Assembly (NCBI GenBank): GCA_029844215.1
Contig: CM056725.1
Coordinates: 32,394,485 to 32,458,484 of the forward strand
Origin: Przewalskia tangutica
Lineage: Eukaryota; Streptophyta; Magnoliopsida; Solanales; Solanaceae
Direction: 5' to 3'
DNA length: 64,000 bases
Shown: one piece after another, positions 22,891 to 35,272 of the stretch
How positions within the stretch are numbered: position 1 is the stretch's first letter
Layout of the letters: each line of letters begins with the position of its first letter
Notes under the pieces: generated by a model
What the model saw: only the letters and a program-made list of their open reading frames with translations
What the model was told of the DNA's origin: nothing
Database searches by the model: none
Program-made: the position numbers and the translations under genes

Positions 22891-23088
22891 TCGTGGGCGA
22901 AGGTTCAAATATCATGGCGCGATGGGAGCTGCGCTGCGTGCCAAACTCTGCTTGGGGCTAGTGGCGTCGCAAAAACTCCCGAATGAAGCACTACCTAGGT
23001 AATGATTGGGCTGTGCCTCGCCACCTCTGAACTCTACTCGCGACTCCTGGCCGCCTTGACCTCTGGGCGGGTTGCCCTGCGGAGGCAT
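22891..23088 (-). pseudogene. gag: Gag start of element E
   Basis: ATG at 23088 (minus) opens MPPQGNPPRGQGGQESRVEF, clearly related to the gag starts of C and the array (MPPRKATRAQKGK). The sequence leading up to it also matches theirs (TTGGACCCTCCGACG against TTGGACCCCTCTGACG). The frame does not keep the Gag domain and ends after about 60 codons. Confidence 0.65.
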
Positions 23089-23193
23089 AGCGGTAGGAAA
23101 GAAATACGTCGGAGGGTCCAACTTACAACACAACTCTAAGGCACGATCTGAGTGAGAAGAATAGAAACCAATCCTAAATACCTATAGCCTCAC

Positions 23194-23227
23194 GATTATT
23201 GGTGTGGTGCACAACACACCGATAATC
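23194..23227 (-). promoter_or_regulatory. Leader hairpin with GTGCAC loop, element E
   Basis: On the plus strand, arms GATTATTGGTGTG (23194-23206) and CACACCGATAATC (23215-23227) enclose the loop GTGCACAA. Same position relative to the priming site and same palindromic loop as in C. Confidence 0.7.
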
Positions 23228-23270
23228 AAACTCTCATGGATACGATGCGTAGACACTTTCCGAGGATTAA

Positions 23271-23282
23271 TCGCTCGATACC
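23271..23282 (-). promoter_or_regulatory. Primer binding site of element E
   Basis: Reverse complement reads TGGTATCGAGCG, starting five bases after the LTR end. Against the tRNA complement TGGTATCAGAGC one base is missing at the CAG, the same defect as in the array. Confidence 0.8.
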
Positions 23283-23287
23283 ACTTT

Positions 23288-26200
23288 TGTCACGACCGAA
23301 CCGGGCGTGGTAGTGCCTACCGGGCACCCAAGTAGCCACGCATCAGTAATCGGCGGAACATAAAGACAATACATGAAACGGTGTAATAAGGCGGTGAAAT
23401 AAGCGAGCAGGCTAACCAAAGCGGTTACCTTCGGTATATATATAAATAACAACTCTTTCAACATGAGCAGTTTAATCCTTTTTACAAACCACGCCCAGCG
23501 GTACTACAGACCTCTAAGAATGATACGACAACAATGGCGGGGCGGGGCGCCAAACCCCGAATGTAAACACTTACGACGGCGGGGACTATACGTGATAAGC
23601 CTCGGAGAAACGGGGCTTCCCAAAGCTGTGACCACGAGAGCTAGGATCAACGGCGGTGTACCTTTACTGCGGCATGAACGCAGCCCGAAGGAGTCGATCA
23701 ACAGTACCAAGTATGTGGCGAAAATAAATCGTAAATGAAATCATAGTAGTCTATATAAAGCGGGAGACATGTATGATAACCAAAATCGATTCACAATAAA
23801 TAAGCGATCATGTCAAGTCGTGGACTCACGCCTCAAAGTTATCACAATAAAACCGTGCGGGGCAAGTGCGAAGGCATAGCGACTACTAAGACCAGCGATC
23901 AAAAATACCACAAGCGTATCTCGAGGTCTTTCTGCCGCACCACATGATCGGCGGCCACTCGCCCGCAATATCAATGCGCGTCTATCCTCGAACTCTCGCG
24001 ACTCCGCATAGGTCACCCAGACCCGCATGAGGTATTCCTCGAATCATGGTCCTGCATCGCCGAGGTATACCGCGTCGGCGGCCCAACCCTCGGTATCCGC
24101 CTAGGCTCCGCGGCCCGCATAGTCTCAAAAGACCGCATAGTCTCAACAGACGCATAGGAATCCCCGCGTCGGGCTAAACACGGAATGATCAATCCACGGA
24201 GCTACTGCGCTCCGCGATAGTCACAAGGCGCATGGGCCGTATAGACGCGTCAAGGGTGGCAAGCCCTCGGTATAACAAGTCAAGGGTATGTGATACAATA
24301 ACTTGATCTGGCTTAACGTTTGACAACGTAAGCACAACAAAGTGACCCCTTTACACAATAATCACAAGATACTAACACACGTAGCATCCTAACATGCTTA
24401 CTTATCAAATCAACAAGAAAGTATTACAAGGCTATCACAAACCAATACAATCAAGTTATTCACACAAGGTACTTTCTACTAACAAGTTCGTACCTATCCC
24501 CAAAGTACTTCATACATTAAATCTTTAAAAGATACGTTACTTCACAAAAACCACACAATACGTAGTATATGAAAATAGAGTGATTATCTTTTAAAGTAAA
24601 TCAATTACTTCTCTTTGTAAAATCAAGTAGCAACCTTCTTTCCAATGTTCAAGTTTCTTATTTTAGAATGGTTTAGTAGTTCATAGTCTTATTCGATTAA
24701 GAATATAATTCTCTTTTAACTATCCGAGAAACATAAGTCTTATATGTGAGTAGGATATTCTTGTTTATAACAATCTTATTACTGACCATGATCTAGGAAA
24801 TATCATTTTGTCTCATCTTAGCTTCTATGCGGATGGAAGTTTCTCTTGGTTTTAATAATACTTAATTAGTCAAAACATTTCCTTTTATTAACGCTGCGAT
24901 GGTTTGTCGATACACATTCGATTTCCAAATCAAGAAAACATTCTTAAGCCGTTATACCTAACTTCCCATAAAGCTAGTATAACTCTTAAGTTTTGCAAAA
25001 ACCAAGTATTACTTCTTTCAAAATGATTCAAAAATCTTTTGAAATACTTCAAGTTCTTTACTAACACATAACAAGCCAGTTATAGTTCAAATCAGTTATC
25101 TTTTAAAGACCACAAGTATTTTCTTACCAACATAAAGCTGTTATAACCAACTTCCCATAAAGCCGTTATAACACTTTATGTTTTAAACCAATCAAATACA
25201 TTTAGCACGTATGCGTCTACCGCACTACATAGTTCACACATATCATGCTAGAAGAGATAGGAAGAGGTTCACATACCTCGCGAGTATCGACTAATAGCAA
25301 AACGCTCCAAGTACTTCCAACCGTCGGCTACTCCTTAGCCAAGTAGATCGCGCCACACGTAGTACTTGACCTATAAGGCCACAAGTGACTTATTAACATT
25401 TAGATTTCATCGTAGAACATTCTACAGAAAATTCGACACCTCCCGCAACAGCGTAAATCTCCTCTATCGAGGCCGGCTACCAAGCCAACCGGGGTTATCG
25501 CCTAACCCTAACGGTACAATTCTACTCCACGGTACTACTACACAAGTCTCATGTCTGACCTATGTAATTCTGATTAAGATTCTTCTTTTAAATTCAGGGC
25601 TTAAGTCGCAAGACATTGCGTAAGTATTATCGGGCTTAAGTCAAAAGACATTGCGATAACTACGCTGATTCTATATATAGTATACTTCAACTATATATTC
25701 TAACAATATGTAATTTCCAATTACAATAGAGGACAAGATAATTACCTCGATAAGCCCATAATTATCCTAGTTAAAGTCGATCTCGGCAATCGTTTAGCTC
25801 CACTCAGCGCCCAACCCGCTCTAAACCACCCTTAGAAGTTCTAACTAACTTCACAATACTCAACTGACTATGGAGATTTTCCTAGGGTTTGGTTTTGTGG
25901 TGACTAAGTATCATAGTATTTCTGGGCATTTTCGTATAGGTATAACCTTAGAATACAACAAGGTATACGGCTAAGGTAATTTGGGCATTATAACAATACT
26001 TTTGAGAGTATTTCTACACCACAAAGGGGGGTATTATACGAAAGCAACTAGGCTAGGGGGGGTACCCCACGGCCACACTACTAGGAGGGGGGGGCGCTAC
26101 TCTCGGCCAAGGGGGCCTCACGAAATGGGGAGGGGGAGCTCTCAAGACTTAGAGATTTTTTTTTTGGATGAAGAAGTCTTCAAAGGGAAGGGGTATTTAT

Positions 26201-26597
26201 AGGTCAAGTGAAGGTCAACCAATGGCCAAGATCTTGCCAAGTGCAAGGCAAGTGTAGGGCCAAGATTCACCCATGTGTCCTTGACCAACTAACACACAAA
26301 ATATCCTACCAACTACACCTCTCCATTTCGTCCAAACCGAGCTCTCACGTCCGCCAATGGGAGGGTGCCAAGTGGCGCCCTCTTGTTGGCCCAACACGTT
26401 TCGTCTCTCGGAAAAATCCGCAAAAATTAAAAATGACATAGCCGGAAATTCCCCTACGAAAGCTGTGAAAACGTTTCGTCGAAAAACGACTCTAAACGGG
26501 TGTTGTGAACAAAATTAATTCGGCCAAGCCTTAGTACAAGTTTCAAATTTTCTACGTACGTCCTTACGTACATACTCTGAAAATACGGGGTATAACA
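23288..26597 (-). mobile_element. 5' LTR of element E
   Basis: A 3310-bp LTR on the minus strand ending at 26597 (TGTTATACCCCG on the minus strand). TATA box TATAAATACCCC on the minus strand at about 26191-26202. It contains G-rich runs (about 26053-26130) that are shorter in the other LTR. Confidence 0.88.
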
Positions 26598-27700
26598 AAA
26601 ATTCATCCACACTTAGAGTTTTCCAAGTTTGAAATACTCCCTCCCTCTTGAGTGTAGCTCTCGGCTTTGCCTTGATTTTGTGAGTTAAAGTTGTCCAAAA
26701 ATTCTTAAAGTTTTAAGTGTTCTTCCTTAGTGTATTAGGAAGATTATTAACCAAGAGTTAGAAAAGATTTCACACCTCTAGCCCCTAAATTACCCCTTGG
26801 CCGAGAGTTGCCACATTTAGAGCCTAAGTGTTCTTCACTTTTTGGAGTTGAAGTGATAAGAGAAATTGTTTAGAAACTTCTAAGGGTTGCTTGGAGCGGA
26901 TTGGAGCGTAAGGAATTAGAGCTAAACGTTGCTCAGGATCGACTTATAAAGTTGGATAATTTGATCTTATCGAGGTAATGATCTATGTCCTTCTATTGTA
27001 ATTGGATATTACATGTTGTAGTAGCTTAGAATTGAGTATAATATATATTGGAAGGATGATTGAAAAGGATTGAACTGTATTTACTTTGGACTGTATTTAC
27101 TGTAGACTTGTGTAGTATATCTGTGAAGTAGAATTGAACACGTCCGGTTAGACGTGTAATCCACAGGAGTTGTTGGCACAGTAGCGGGCCGAGTAGATGA
27201 GGAGATTTATGTGGTTACGGGAGAGTCTTTGCGAATTTTACGTAGAATAAGGAATCTTGTATTTAGAATATTCTACGAAGAGATCTAGAAGTTGATAGAC
27301 GTTTTATGGCCATTATAGGTTGAAGTACTACGAGTAGCGTATTCTACTTGAAGGGTGGAAAAGGCTAGCAATGTTATAGTACTTGGAGTGTTGTCGATAA
27401 CCGTCGCGAGGTATGTGAACCTCTTCCTATCTTTTCTAGCATGATTGTTGTGAACTATGTAGTACGGTAGACGTACATGTGCTAAATGAATTTGGTTGGT
27501 TTAAAACATAAAGTGTTATAACGGCTTTATGGGAAGTTTGCTATAACAACTTTATGTAGGTAAAGAAATGGTTTGTGGTTTTTAAAAGATAAAAGACTTG
27601 ACTTATAAATGACTTGATGTGAATTATTAAGGACTTGGTTTGTGTTAAACAGTTGTGAAACCGCTTTTATGAGAAATGGGTACTTGGGTTTTAAAAGGAA

Positions 27701-27921
27701 TAATATTATATTGATTTCGGAAATGAGAATAAGTATCGAACAAACCACTGCAGCGTTAATAAAGGAAAATGTATTGACTAATTAATTAATATTAAAACCA
27801 GTAGAAACCTCCATCTGCATAGAAGCTAAGATAAGACAAAATTGTATTACATTTCCTAGATCATGGCTGCTTTAATAGGAATCATTATAAACAAGCATTA
27901 ATTTTCTTAAATTTCCAAAGT
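27701..27921 (+). repeat. 221-bp cassette in 5' LTR of D, flanked by AAGGAA
   Basis: Relative to LTR A (about 2712-2735), which reads straight through TTAAAAGGAACTTGATTTC, LTR D has 221 extra bases bounded by direct repeats AAGGAA (27695-27700 and 27922-27927). No clear terminal inverted repeats and no gene. Relatives occur in the array LTRs (46388-46575 and counterparts), in E and in I. Confidence 0.65.
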
Positions 27922-28499
27922 AAGGAACTTGATTTCTAAAAGAAAAGAGACTTGAGGAATTGAAGAGTTTTGGTTTAAAAGAAAGACATGGTTTTGTCTT
28001 AAATTGGTTTAAAACATAAAGTGTTATAACAGCTTTATGGGAAGTTAGTTATAACGACTTTATGAAAACAAAAGAATGGTTTTATCATTAGTTTTAAAAT
28101 GGTAACTTGACTTTAAAAGGAGAAGTGTTTTGGTCTAAAAAGGAGGCATGGTATTGTCTTAATTTGGTTTAAAAAGGAAAGTATGGAAGTTGTTTTGGTT
28201 TACTTAAAATGTTAGTCACTCTATTTTGATAATACGGGCATCGGGTGTCCTTTGTAAAAGAAATGGATCTTTTAAAAAGAATTTAACGTACGTAGTACTT
28301 GGGGTTAAAACCGAACTTTGGCATAAAATGAAAGTACCTTGATTTGTGTAACTTGCCTATGTTTGCGTGTGATAGCCTTGTCGTGCTAGTATTGTATTTC
28401 TATACCACCGCGTCTCGATGGAGGGCGGCTGATTTGTTATAATCTTACTTGGGCGTCTGGCGGTGTGGAGCATTCCGCAGTGCGCTTACGTGATTATTA

Positions 28500-28700
28500 T
28501 TCCATGGACTAGCTCTCCATGAGGTTTCTTGATCGGCTTGGTATCGGTAGTTAGTCTTCGTACTTGCCCGGCCTACGTGGCGCGGTGGTATCGGTAGTTG
28601 GCTTTCGTGCCTGCAGGTCGCCTTCGTGGTATGGTTATGTAGATTTGTTGGTACGGCTTTGGTATCTGGTAGTTAGCCTTCGTACTTGCCCCGTACGGTT
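28500..28700 (+). repeat. TATCTGGTAGTT-type minisatellite in 5' LTR of D
   Basis: Degenerate copies of GGTATCGGTAGTTAG and CTTCGTACTTGCCC. It is shorter than its counterpart in the 3' LTR (34290-34600), and CTGG is reduced to CGG in several copies. Confidence 0.65.
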
Positions 28701-29393
28701 TTATGACACAGGTGGGACCTGGTGTTCAAGAGTACTCCTTGGTGTTGTTATATCATAGACTGCCGGCAGTGAGGAAGGAATTCCACGGGCATGATTGATG
28801 TGGGCGTGAGACCCATTGTTATATTTTGAGTGATGACTTTGAGGGCGTGAGTCCATTACTTGACATGACTGCTCATATGTTGTGTACTGTAGTTTGGTTA
28901 TCATACATGTCTCCTGCTTTATATAGACTATTATGATTTCATTTCTGATATTTTGATTTCACATACTTGGTACTGTTATCGACCTCGCCGAAGTGCGTTC
29001 ATGCCGCAGGTAGAGGTACATCAGTTGTTGATCCTCGTTCATAGAATCACAGTTCAGCGTATTGGGAAGCTCCGTTTCTCCGGACGCTTATCTTTTGGTA
29101 TGTTTCCCCGAGTTGTAGGTTCTTGTACATTCAGGGGTATGACGGGGCCCTGTCCCGTCATAGTTGTTGTTACACTCTTAGAGGTCTGTAGTACTGTTGT
29201 GGGCAGGGTTGTAAAGGATGTAACTGTTCAAATTTCTGTATATATGCAAAAGGGCAACCGTTTTGGTTGCTTTGTTTTCTTTTATCTCGTTTCATATCTG
29301 TAGGTATTATTTCCGCTGGATTTTCTCTGATGTTCTATCACTAGGGTGCCCGGGGTAAGGCACAGATCGCGCCCGTGGTGGTCGTGACAAAAG

Positions 29394-29405
29394 TGGTATC
29401 GAAGC
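29394..29405 (+). promoter_or_regulatory. Primer binding site of element D
   Basis: TGGTATCGAAGC, five bases after the LTR end. It differs from TGGTATCAGAGC only where the CAG lies. Confidence 0.85.
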
Positions 29406-29450
29406 GATTAGTCCTCGGAAGGTGTCTACAGACCGTGTCTAGTAGAGTCT

Positions 29451-29486
29451 TGATTATCGGTGTGTTGTGCACCACATCTATAATCA
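29451..29486 (+). promoter_or_regulatory. Leader hairpin with GTGCAC loop, element D
   Basis: Arms TGATTATCGGTGTG (29451-29464) and CACATCTATAATCA (29473-29486) with one G-T pair and one mismatch, and loop TTGTGCAC. The right arm has changed at two places compared with C, yet the loop is unchanged. Confidence 0.65.
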
Positions 29487-29595
29487 GGAGGCTGCAGGAC
29501 ATTTAGGATTGGTTTCCATTCTTCTCACTCTTAGATCGTGCCTTAGAGCTGTGTTGTAAGTTGGACTCCCTCTGACGTATTATTTTATATCAGTT

Positions 29596-30833
29596 ATGCC
29601 TCGCGCAAGCAACGAGCCCGGAAGGGCAAGGCAGCGAAGGAGGCTGCGAGTAGAGCACGGAGGTTACGAGATAGAGGCCCGATCTTTGCAGAAGTGGTGC
29701 TACGAGCGATGGATTCTACGATGCGCCCGGCCCAACGAGTTTAGAAAGCGGCAGCGGTAGCTCACGAGGCCACGATATTCGAGCCTCCATCCGCGGCGAG
29801 CGAGAGGATATGGGTTGCAAGAGACGGCCCGATTACTAGTTAGGTTTATGGCGAGACTTGAGGGCGAGACGGAGCGGTGGTACGATGAGTGCACCCGGGG
29901 CGATAGTTGGAGACCGGGACTTCTTAAGTCGCGATCCACCGTGTTCTATGGATCGAGAGGCGAGGATGACCCTCGGGAGTTTATCAAGCGATTCTACGGA
30001 TCATGAGTGATCAAGGCCTCGTGAGGCGAGTCGGTGATATTGGGTTCGCATCGGCCGTGATCTTGCGATCGGTAGTTTGATTCATGGGAAGCGTCGGGGA
30101 GCATGCGGCTTCCGGTGTGTGGGACGAGTTCTCGGGGCATTCTTGCACATTTCTTGCCTCGCGGATGAGAGGGCTCGGCCGATAGATTTTTGACGTTGAG
30201 GCGAGCAGGCGTCTGATTCGGGAAGTCTGATGTAGAGTTTCACTCATTAGCTCGGTATGTCCCGCATTAGTGGCGAACATGGAGGATAGGTGCCGATATG
30301 TCACAGACTTGACGATTATTTAACGGAGGCTTGCACGTGAGTAGCTCTTCACCGGGCATGGACATTGCGTATCTGAGCTTATATGCGAGGATGGAGGAAT
30401 GTAGAGACCGACGTAGGGACGGGATCAGCATAAGAGAGCCAAGACAGCGAGGTCCTTTAGTAACTTTCGGCGAGAAGCCTCCGCGTTAGATCGAATATAT
30501 ACCTCATCCAGTTCAGTGGTCCTCGCGATCTTGGGGCGTTGGGAGTATTCGGGAAGCAGTCGTGGGCTCAGGGGTTCAGTTTTGGGAGTAGTGGTGTTGG
30601 CGGATGAGGCCACCCACCTCAGTGTGGCGTTGCGGTAAAATCCATAAGGGGAGTGTCGTGCTAGTTTGGGAGTTTGCTTTACACGCGGCGCGAGGCCATT
30701 TCTTGTAACCGGCCGGAGGTGGCACTAGTGGGATAGCACGACTACGGGATCGATTGCGGGTTCTTCACCTTCATAGCGGCGGGATGTTCATACCGGCGAG
30801 CGAGGCGGTCGTGGTGGAAGTTCCCAGTTCTAG
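29596..30833 (+). pseudogene. gag: Gag of element D (frameshifted)
   Basis: ATG at 29596, at the position conserved in the family, and a terminal GGSSQF followed by TAG (30831-30833), the same ending as gag1-3. In between, recognisable pieces such as STVFYGSRGEDDPREFIKRF (about 29935-29996) of the Gag domain fall in different frames. The zinc-knuckle area (about 30615-30700) is damaged. Many indels lie at CHG sites compared with the array copies, so the real coding state is uncertain. No pol follows. Confidence 0.75.
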
Positions 30834-31774
30834 CGGTCCTTTGAACCGCCTATTTGATTTTCAGGTATATCCTTAACCCTCTAGAGACTAGTTGGTATTG
30901 ATGTTATGATGATCTTATTGTTGTGTGCTATGTACGGATAGCGTTGTGTTATTTGTGAGTTAGAAAACATGGTTAGTTGAAAGGATAAGTATGAGGACAT
31001 GGAAGGTGTGAACCTTAGAATATTACACGTTGAGACCTTAGATGTAAGGCCGTCTTGAGTAAAGGATTTTGTAGATGATCCTTGTCGGAGTGCATTATAT
31101 ACATAGGGTGTACCAGTAGGATAATTCCTTGGGTTGTGTAAGATGAAAGTGGTAGCTTTCAGGACTTGAATAGGTAAGATTGTTCCGGATCGGGGAACAA
31201 GAGTCTGGCGCGATTATGGGACGGGTTGAGGACCATTCGCGGGTCGACCCGCAGCCCGGTTTGGGGTGGGGTCAGTTCGAGGTGGTCCCGCCAGGTGGTA
31301 GGGTCACGAGGGTGCTAAGCCCAGGTTTAGGTAACCATCGTAAGAGTTCGTGGATACGTTCGACCAGAATCAGACCATGAAGACCGGGAATGTCCTTAAA
31401 GGAATTTGAGGCTAGTAAGATGACCAAGTTTGGAGGTAGTGACTCCAAGGTTTTGGAAACTGAAGTAATGACTGAAGTGGGGTAAGTATACTAGAAAGAG
31501 TTCGGGTGTACGAGAAGGGTACGACAAGTAAGGGAAGAAGCGAGCATATGTTATGAGAACGGAAATGATCTTTTTTTTGGTGAAGTGAAGATGCGAAGGG
31601 AGTATTCTGTAGACCATGGGTGGGAGCTTTTTGTGGTGATAGAGTGGATTCCTCGTTCGCTTGGATTTGAGTTTTTGCGCATTGTTATATTCTAGCCATT
31701 GGTGGCATGATCGGTTTTGTAAGGGGTATTAGTGGAGACTATACCGGCGCATGTATGTTTGGAGACTTAGAAGG
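30834..31774 (+). other. 3' noncoding region of element D
   Basis: About 940 bp without a credible gene. It starts with TTTGAACCGCC and TTTTCAGGTATAT, conserved after gag in the array units, and from 31013 on it matches element A (380-1009). It contains CGATTATGGGACGGGTTGAG (31191), which has no counterpart in A. Confidence 0.7.
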
Positions 31775-31809
31775 AACATTCGGGACGAATGTTTCTAAGG
31801 GGGGAAGAA
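31775..31809 (+). promoter_or_regulatory. Palindrome plus polypurine tract of element D
   Basis: Arms AACATTCG (31775-31782) and CGAATGTT (31786-31793), then AAGGGGGGAAGAA ending at 31809, directly before the LTR. Confidence 0.88.
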
Positions 31810-33459
31810 TGTTACACCAGTAGTTCCGGTATGTATGTGAGGACATACGTGAGAAATACTGTGATATTGAAAAGAAAGAAAGATGTGAATTTTTCGGAAA
31901 AAGTTCCGGATTTTGTGAAGGAAAAAGGTTCGTTAATGGGAATTGGATTCCCGGATTCGGTATTCGGACTTTTTGGAATATTTGAGAATTATGGAATTTT
32001 ATTTTCCGGAATTGGTCACGTGGGGCCCACGGGAGAAATTTACGGTTTGAGAGGCCCACTTTATTTTCGGATTTTTGGCATTACAGATATTTTCGGAAGA
32101 TGAAATATTTTGGACCAATAGGAGGGCGACATGTGTCACCCCTAGGTGACACTTTGTGGACGAAATTGATGGTCATGGTTGGCACGTTTTTTACATGTTA
32201 AAGGCTTAAAACATTTGGTCAAAGTCTTGAAGATATTTTGTGTAGTAGATAGATAAGTGGGACCCACACACACATGGCTCAATCTAGACCACACACTTTC
32301 TTTGATCTTGGCCATTGATTGGCCTATAAATACCCCCTTAGTGCAAGACTAAAATTCATCCACACTTAGAGTTTTCCAAGTTTGAAATATTCCCTCTCTC
32401 TTGAGTGTAGCTCTCGGCTTTGCCTTGATTTTGTGAGCTAAAGTTGTCCAAAAATTCTTAAAGTTTTAAGTGTTCTTCCTTAGTGTATTAGGAAGATTAT
32501 TAACCAAGAGTTAGAAAAGATTTCACACCTCTAGCCCCTAAATTACCCTTGGTAGAGTTGCCACATTTAGAGCCTAAGTGTTCTTCACTTTTTGGAGTTG
32601 AAGTGATAAGAGAAATTGTTTAGAAACTTCTAAGGGTTGCTTGGAGTGGATTAGAGCGTAAGGAATTAGAGCTAAACGTTGCTCAGGATCGACTTATAAA
32701 GTTGGATAATTTGATCTTATCGAGGTAATGATCTATGTCCTTCTATTGTAATTGGATATTACATGTTGTAGTAGCGTAGAATTGAGTATAATATATATTG
32801 GAAGGATGATTGAAAAGGATTGAACTGTATTTACATTGGACTGTATTTACTGTAGACTTGTGTAGTATATCTGTGAAGTAGAATTGAACACGTCCGGTTA
32901 GACGTGTAATCCACAGGAGTTGTTGGCACAGTAGCGGGCTTGAGTAGAGGAGAGATTTATGTGGTTACGGGGAGGTCTTGCGAATTTTACGTAGAATAAG
33001 GAATCTTGTATTTAGAATATTCTACGAAGAGATCTAGAAGTTGATAGACGTTTTATGGCCATTATAGGTTGAAGTACTACGAGTAGCGTATTCTACTTGA
33101 AGGGTGGAAAAGGCTAGCAAGGTTATAGTACTTGGAGCGTTTTGCTAATTGTCGATAACCGTCGCGAGGTATGTGAACCTCTTCCTATCTTTTCTAGCAT
33201 GATTGTTGTGAACTATGTAGTGCGGTAGGCGTCACGTGTGCTAAATGAATTTGGTTGGTTTAAAACATAAAGTGTTATAACGGCTTTATGGGAAGTTTCT
33301 TTGTAACAACTTTATGTAGGTAAAGAAATGGTTTGTGGTTTTAAAAGATAAAAGACTTGACTTATAAATGACTTGATGTGAATTATTAAGGACTTGGTTT
33401 GTGTTAAACAGTTGTGAAACCGCTTTTATGAGAAATGGGTACTTGGGTTTTAAAAGGAA

Positions 33460-33681
33460 TAATATTATATTGATTTCGAAAATGAGAATAAGTATCGAAC
33501 AAACCAACTGCGGCGTTAATAAAGGAAAATGTATTGACTAATTAATTACTATTAAAACCAAGAGAAACCTCCATCCGCATAGAAGCTAAGATAAGACAAA
33601 ATTGTATTACATTTCCTAGATCATGGCTGCTTTAATAGGAATCATTATAAACAAGCATTAATTTTCTTAAATTTCCAAAGT
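33460..33681 (+). repeat. 222-bp cassette in 3' LTR of D
   Basis: Same segment and same flanking AAGGAA repeats (33454-33459 and 33682-33687) as in the 5' LTR, so it was already in the LTR before D transposed here. Confidence 0.65.
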
Positions 33682-34289
33682 AAGGAACTTGATTTCTAAA
33701 AGAAAAGAGACTTGAGGAATTGAAGAGTTTTTGGTTTAAAAGAAAGACATGGTTTTGTCTTAAATTGGTTTAAAACATAAAGTGTTATATGACTTTATGG
33801 GAAGTTAGTTATAACGACTTTATGAAAACAAAAGAATGGTTTTATCATTAGTTTTAAAATGGTAACTTGACTTTAAAAGGAGAAGTGTTTTGGTCTAAAA
33901 AGGAGGCATGGTATTGTCTTAATTTGGTTTAAAAAGGAAAGTATGGAAGTTGTTTTGGTTTACTTAAAATGTTAGTCACTCTATTTTGATAATACGGATA
34001 TCGGGTGTCCTTTGTAAAAGAAATGGATCTTTTAAAAAGAATTTAACGTACGTAGTACTTTGGGGTTAAAACCTGAACTTTGGCATAAAATGAAAGTACC
34101 TTGATTTGTGTGTAACTTGCCTATGTTTGCGTGTGATAGCCTTGTCGTGCTAGTATTGTATTTCTATACCACCGCGTCTCTCGATGGAGGGCCGACTGAT
34201 TTGTTATAATCATACTTGGACGTCTGGCGTGTGGAGCATTCCACTGCGCACGTGATTATTATTCCATGGACTAGCTCTCCATGAGGTTT

Positions 34290-34600
34290 TACTGATTCGG
34301 CTTGGTATCTGGTAGTTGGCTCTCGTACTTGCCCCGAGGTCGTGGCTGATTTGGCTTGGTATCTGATAGTTAGCCTTCGTACTTGCCCCGTTCAGTTTTG
34401 TGACGAAGTCTCGTGATTCCGGCTTGGTATCTGGTAGTTAGTCTTCGTACTTGCCGGCCACGACTCGTGGCGCAGGTGGTATCTGGTAGTTGGCTTTCGT
34501 ACTTGCCCTGGGTCAGCTTCGTGGTATGGTTATGTAGATTTGTTGGTACGAGTTTGGTATCTGGTAGTTAGCCTTCGTACTTGCCCCGTACGGTTTTATG
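34290..34600 (+). repeat. TATCTGGTAGTT-type minisatellite in 3' LTR of D
   Basis: Five or so copies of TTGGTATCTGGTAGTTAG plus CTTCGTACTTGCCCCG with variable spacers containing GTCGTGGC or GTGACG. Confidence 0.72.
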
Positions 34601-35272
34601 ACACATGTGGGACCTGGTGTTCAAGAGTACTCCTTGGTGTTGTTATATCATAGACTGTCGGAAGTGAGGAAGGAATTCCACAGGCATGATTGATGTGGGC
34701 GTGAGACCCATTGTTATATTTTGAGTGATGACTTTGAGGGCGTGAGTCCCTGACTTGACATGACTACTCATATGTTGTGTACTGTAGTTTGGTTATCATA
34801 CATGTATCCTGCTTTATATAGACTATTATGATTTCATTTACAGTATTTTCAGTTTCACATACTTGATACCTGTTATCTTGACCTCGCTTGGGCTGCGTTC
34901 ATGCCGCAGGTAGAGGTACATCGGTTGTTGATCCTCGTTCATAGGATCACAGTTAAGCGTATTGGGAAGCTCCGTTTCTCCGGAGGCTTATCTTTTGGTA
35001 TGTTTCCCCGATTTGTAGGTTCTTGTACATTCAGGGGTATGGCGGGGCCCTATCTCGTCATATTTGTTGTTGCACTCTTAGAGGTCTGTAGTACTGTTGT
35101 GGGCAGGGTTGTAAAGGATGTAACTGTTCAAATTTCTGTATATATGCAAAAGGGCAACCGTTTTGGTTAGCCTGTTTTCTTTTATCTCGTTTCATATCTG
35201 TATGTTTTTATTTCCTCTGGTTTTTCTTTGATGTTGTATCACCAGTCGCGGGCCCGTGGTCGGGTCGTGACA

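Larger units (their letters stand above)
17502..26597 (-). mobile_element. Element E, minus-strand LTR retrotransposon inside LTR D
   Basis: Complete structure of 9096 bp, bounded by TGTCACGACC on the left and GGGTATAACA on the right, with target duplication AAAAT (17497-17501 and 26598-26602). LTRs are 17502-20787 and 23288-26597; the 2.5-kb internal region carries, in minus direction, priming site, leader hairpin, gag start, scrambled pol, 3' noncoding region and purine tract. It is the youngest insertion of its stack (E in D in C in B). Confidence 0.92.
26598..29389 (+). mobile_element. 5' LTR of element D, second segment
   Basis: Restarts with the duplicated AAAAT and then TCATCCACACTTAGAG, continuous with 17501 when compared with the intact 3' LTR (32344 onward). 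It ends GGTCGTGACA at 29389, followed by the priming site. The rebuilt LTR length is about 3.34 kb against 3.46 kb for the 3' LTR. Confidence 0.9.
16951..35272 (+). mobile_element. Element D, gag-only LTR retrotransposon inserted in RT of C
   Basis: Complete element: 5' LTR 16951-29389 (split by E), internal region 29390-31809, 3' LTR 31810-35272. The 5-bp target duplication GAGAG is present on both sides (16946-16950 and 35273-35277), and removing D rejoins the RT-RNase H coding of C. Net length without E is about 9.2 kb. The internal region is only 2.4 kb and has gag but no protease, RT or integrase, so it depends on another element's enzymes. Confidence 0.92.
31810..35272 (+). mobile_element. 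3' LTR of element D
   Basis: A 3463-bp LTR, TGTTACACC to GGGTCGTGACA, followed by target duplication GAGAG. Nearly identical to the rebuilt 5' LTR. TATA box at 32335. It carries the 222-bp cassette (33460-33681) and the TATCTGGTAGTT minisatellite (34290-34600). Confidence 0.92.
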
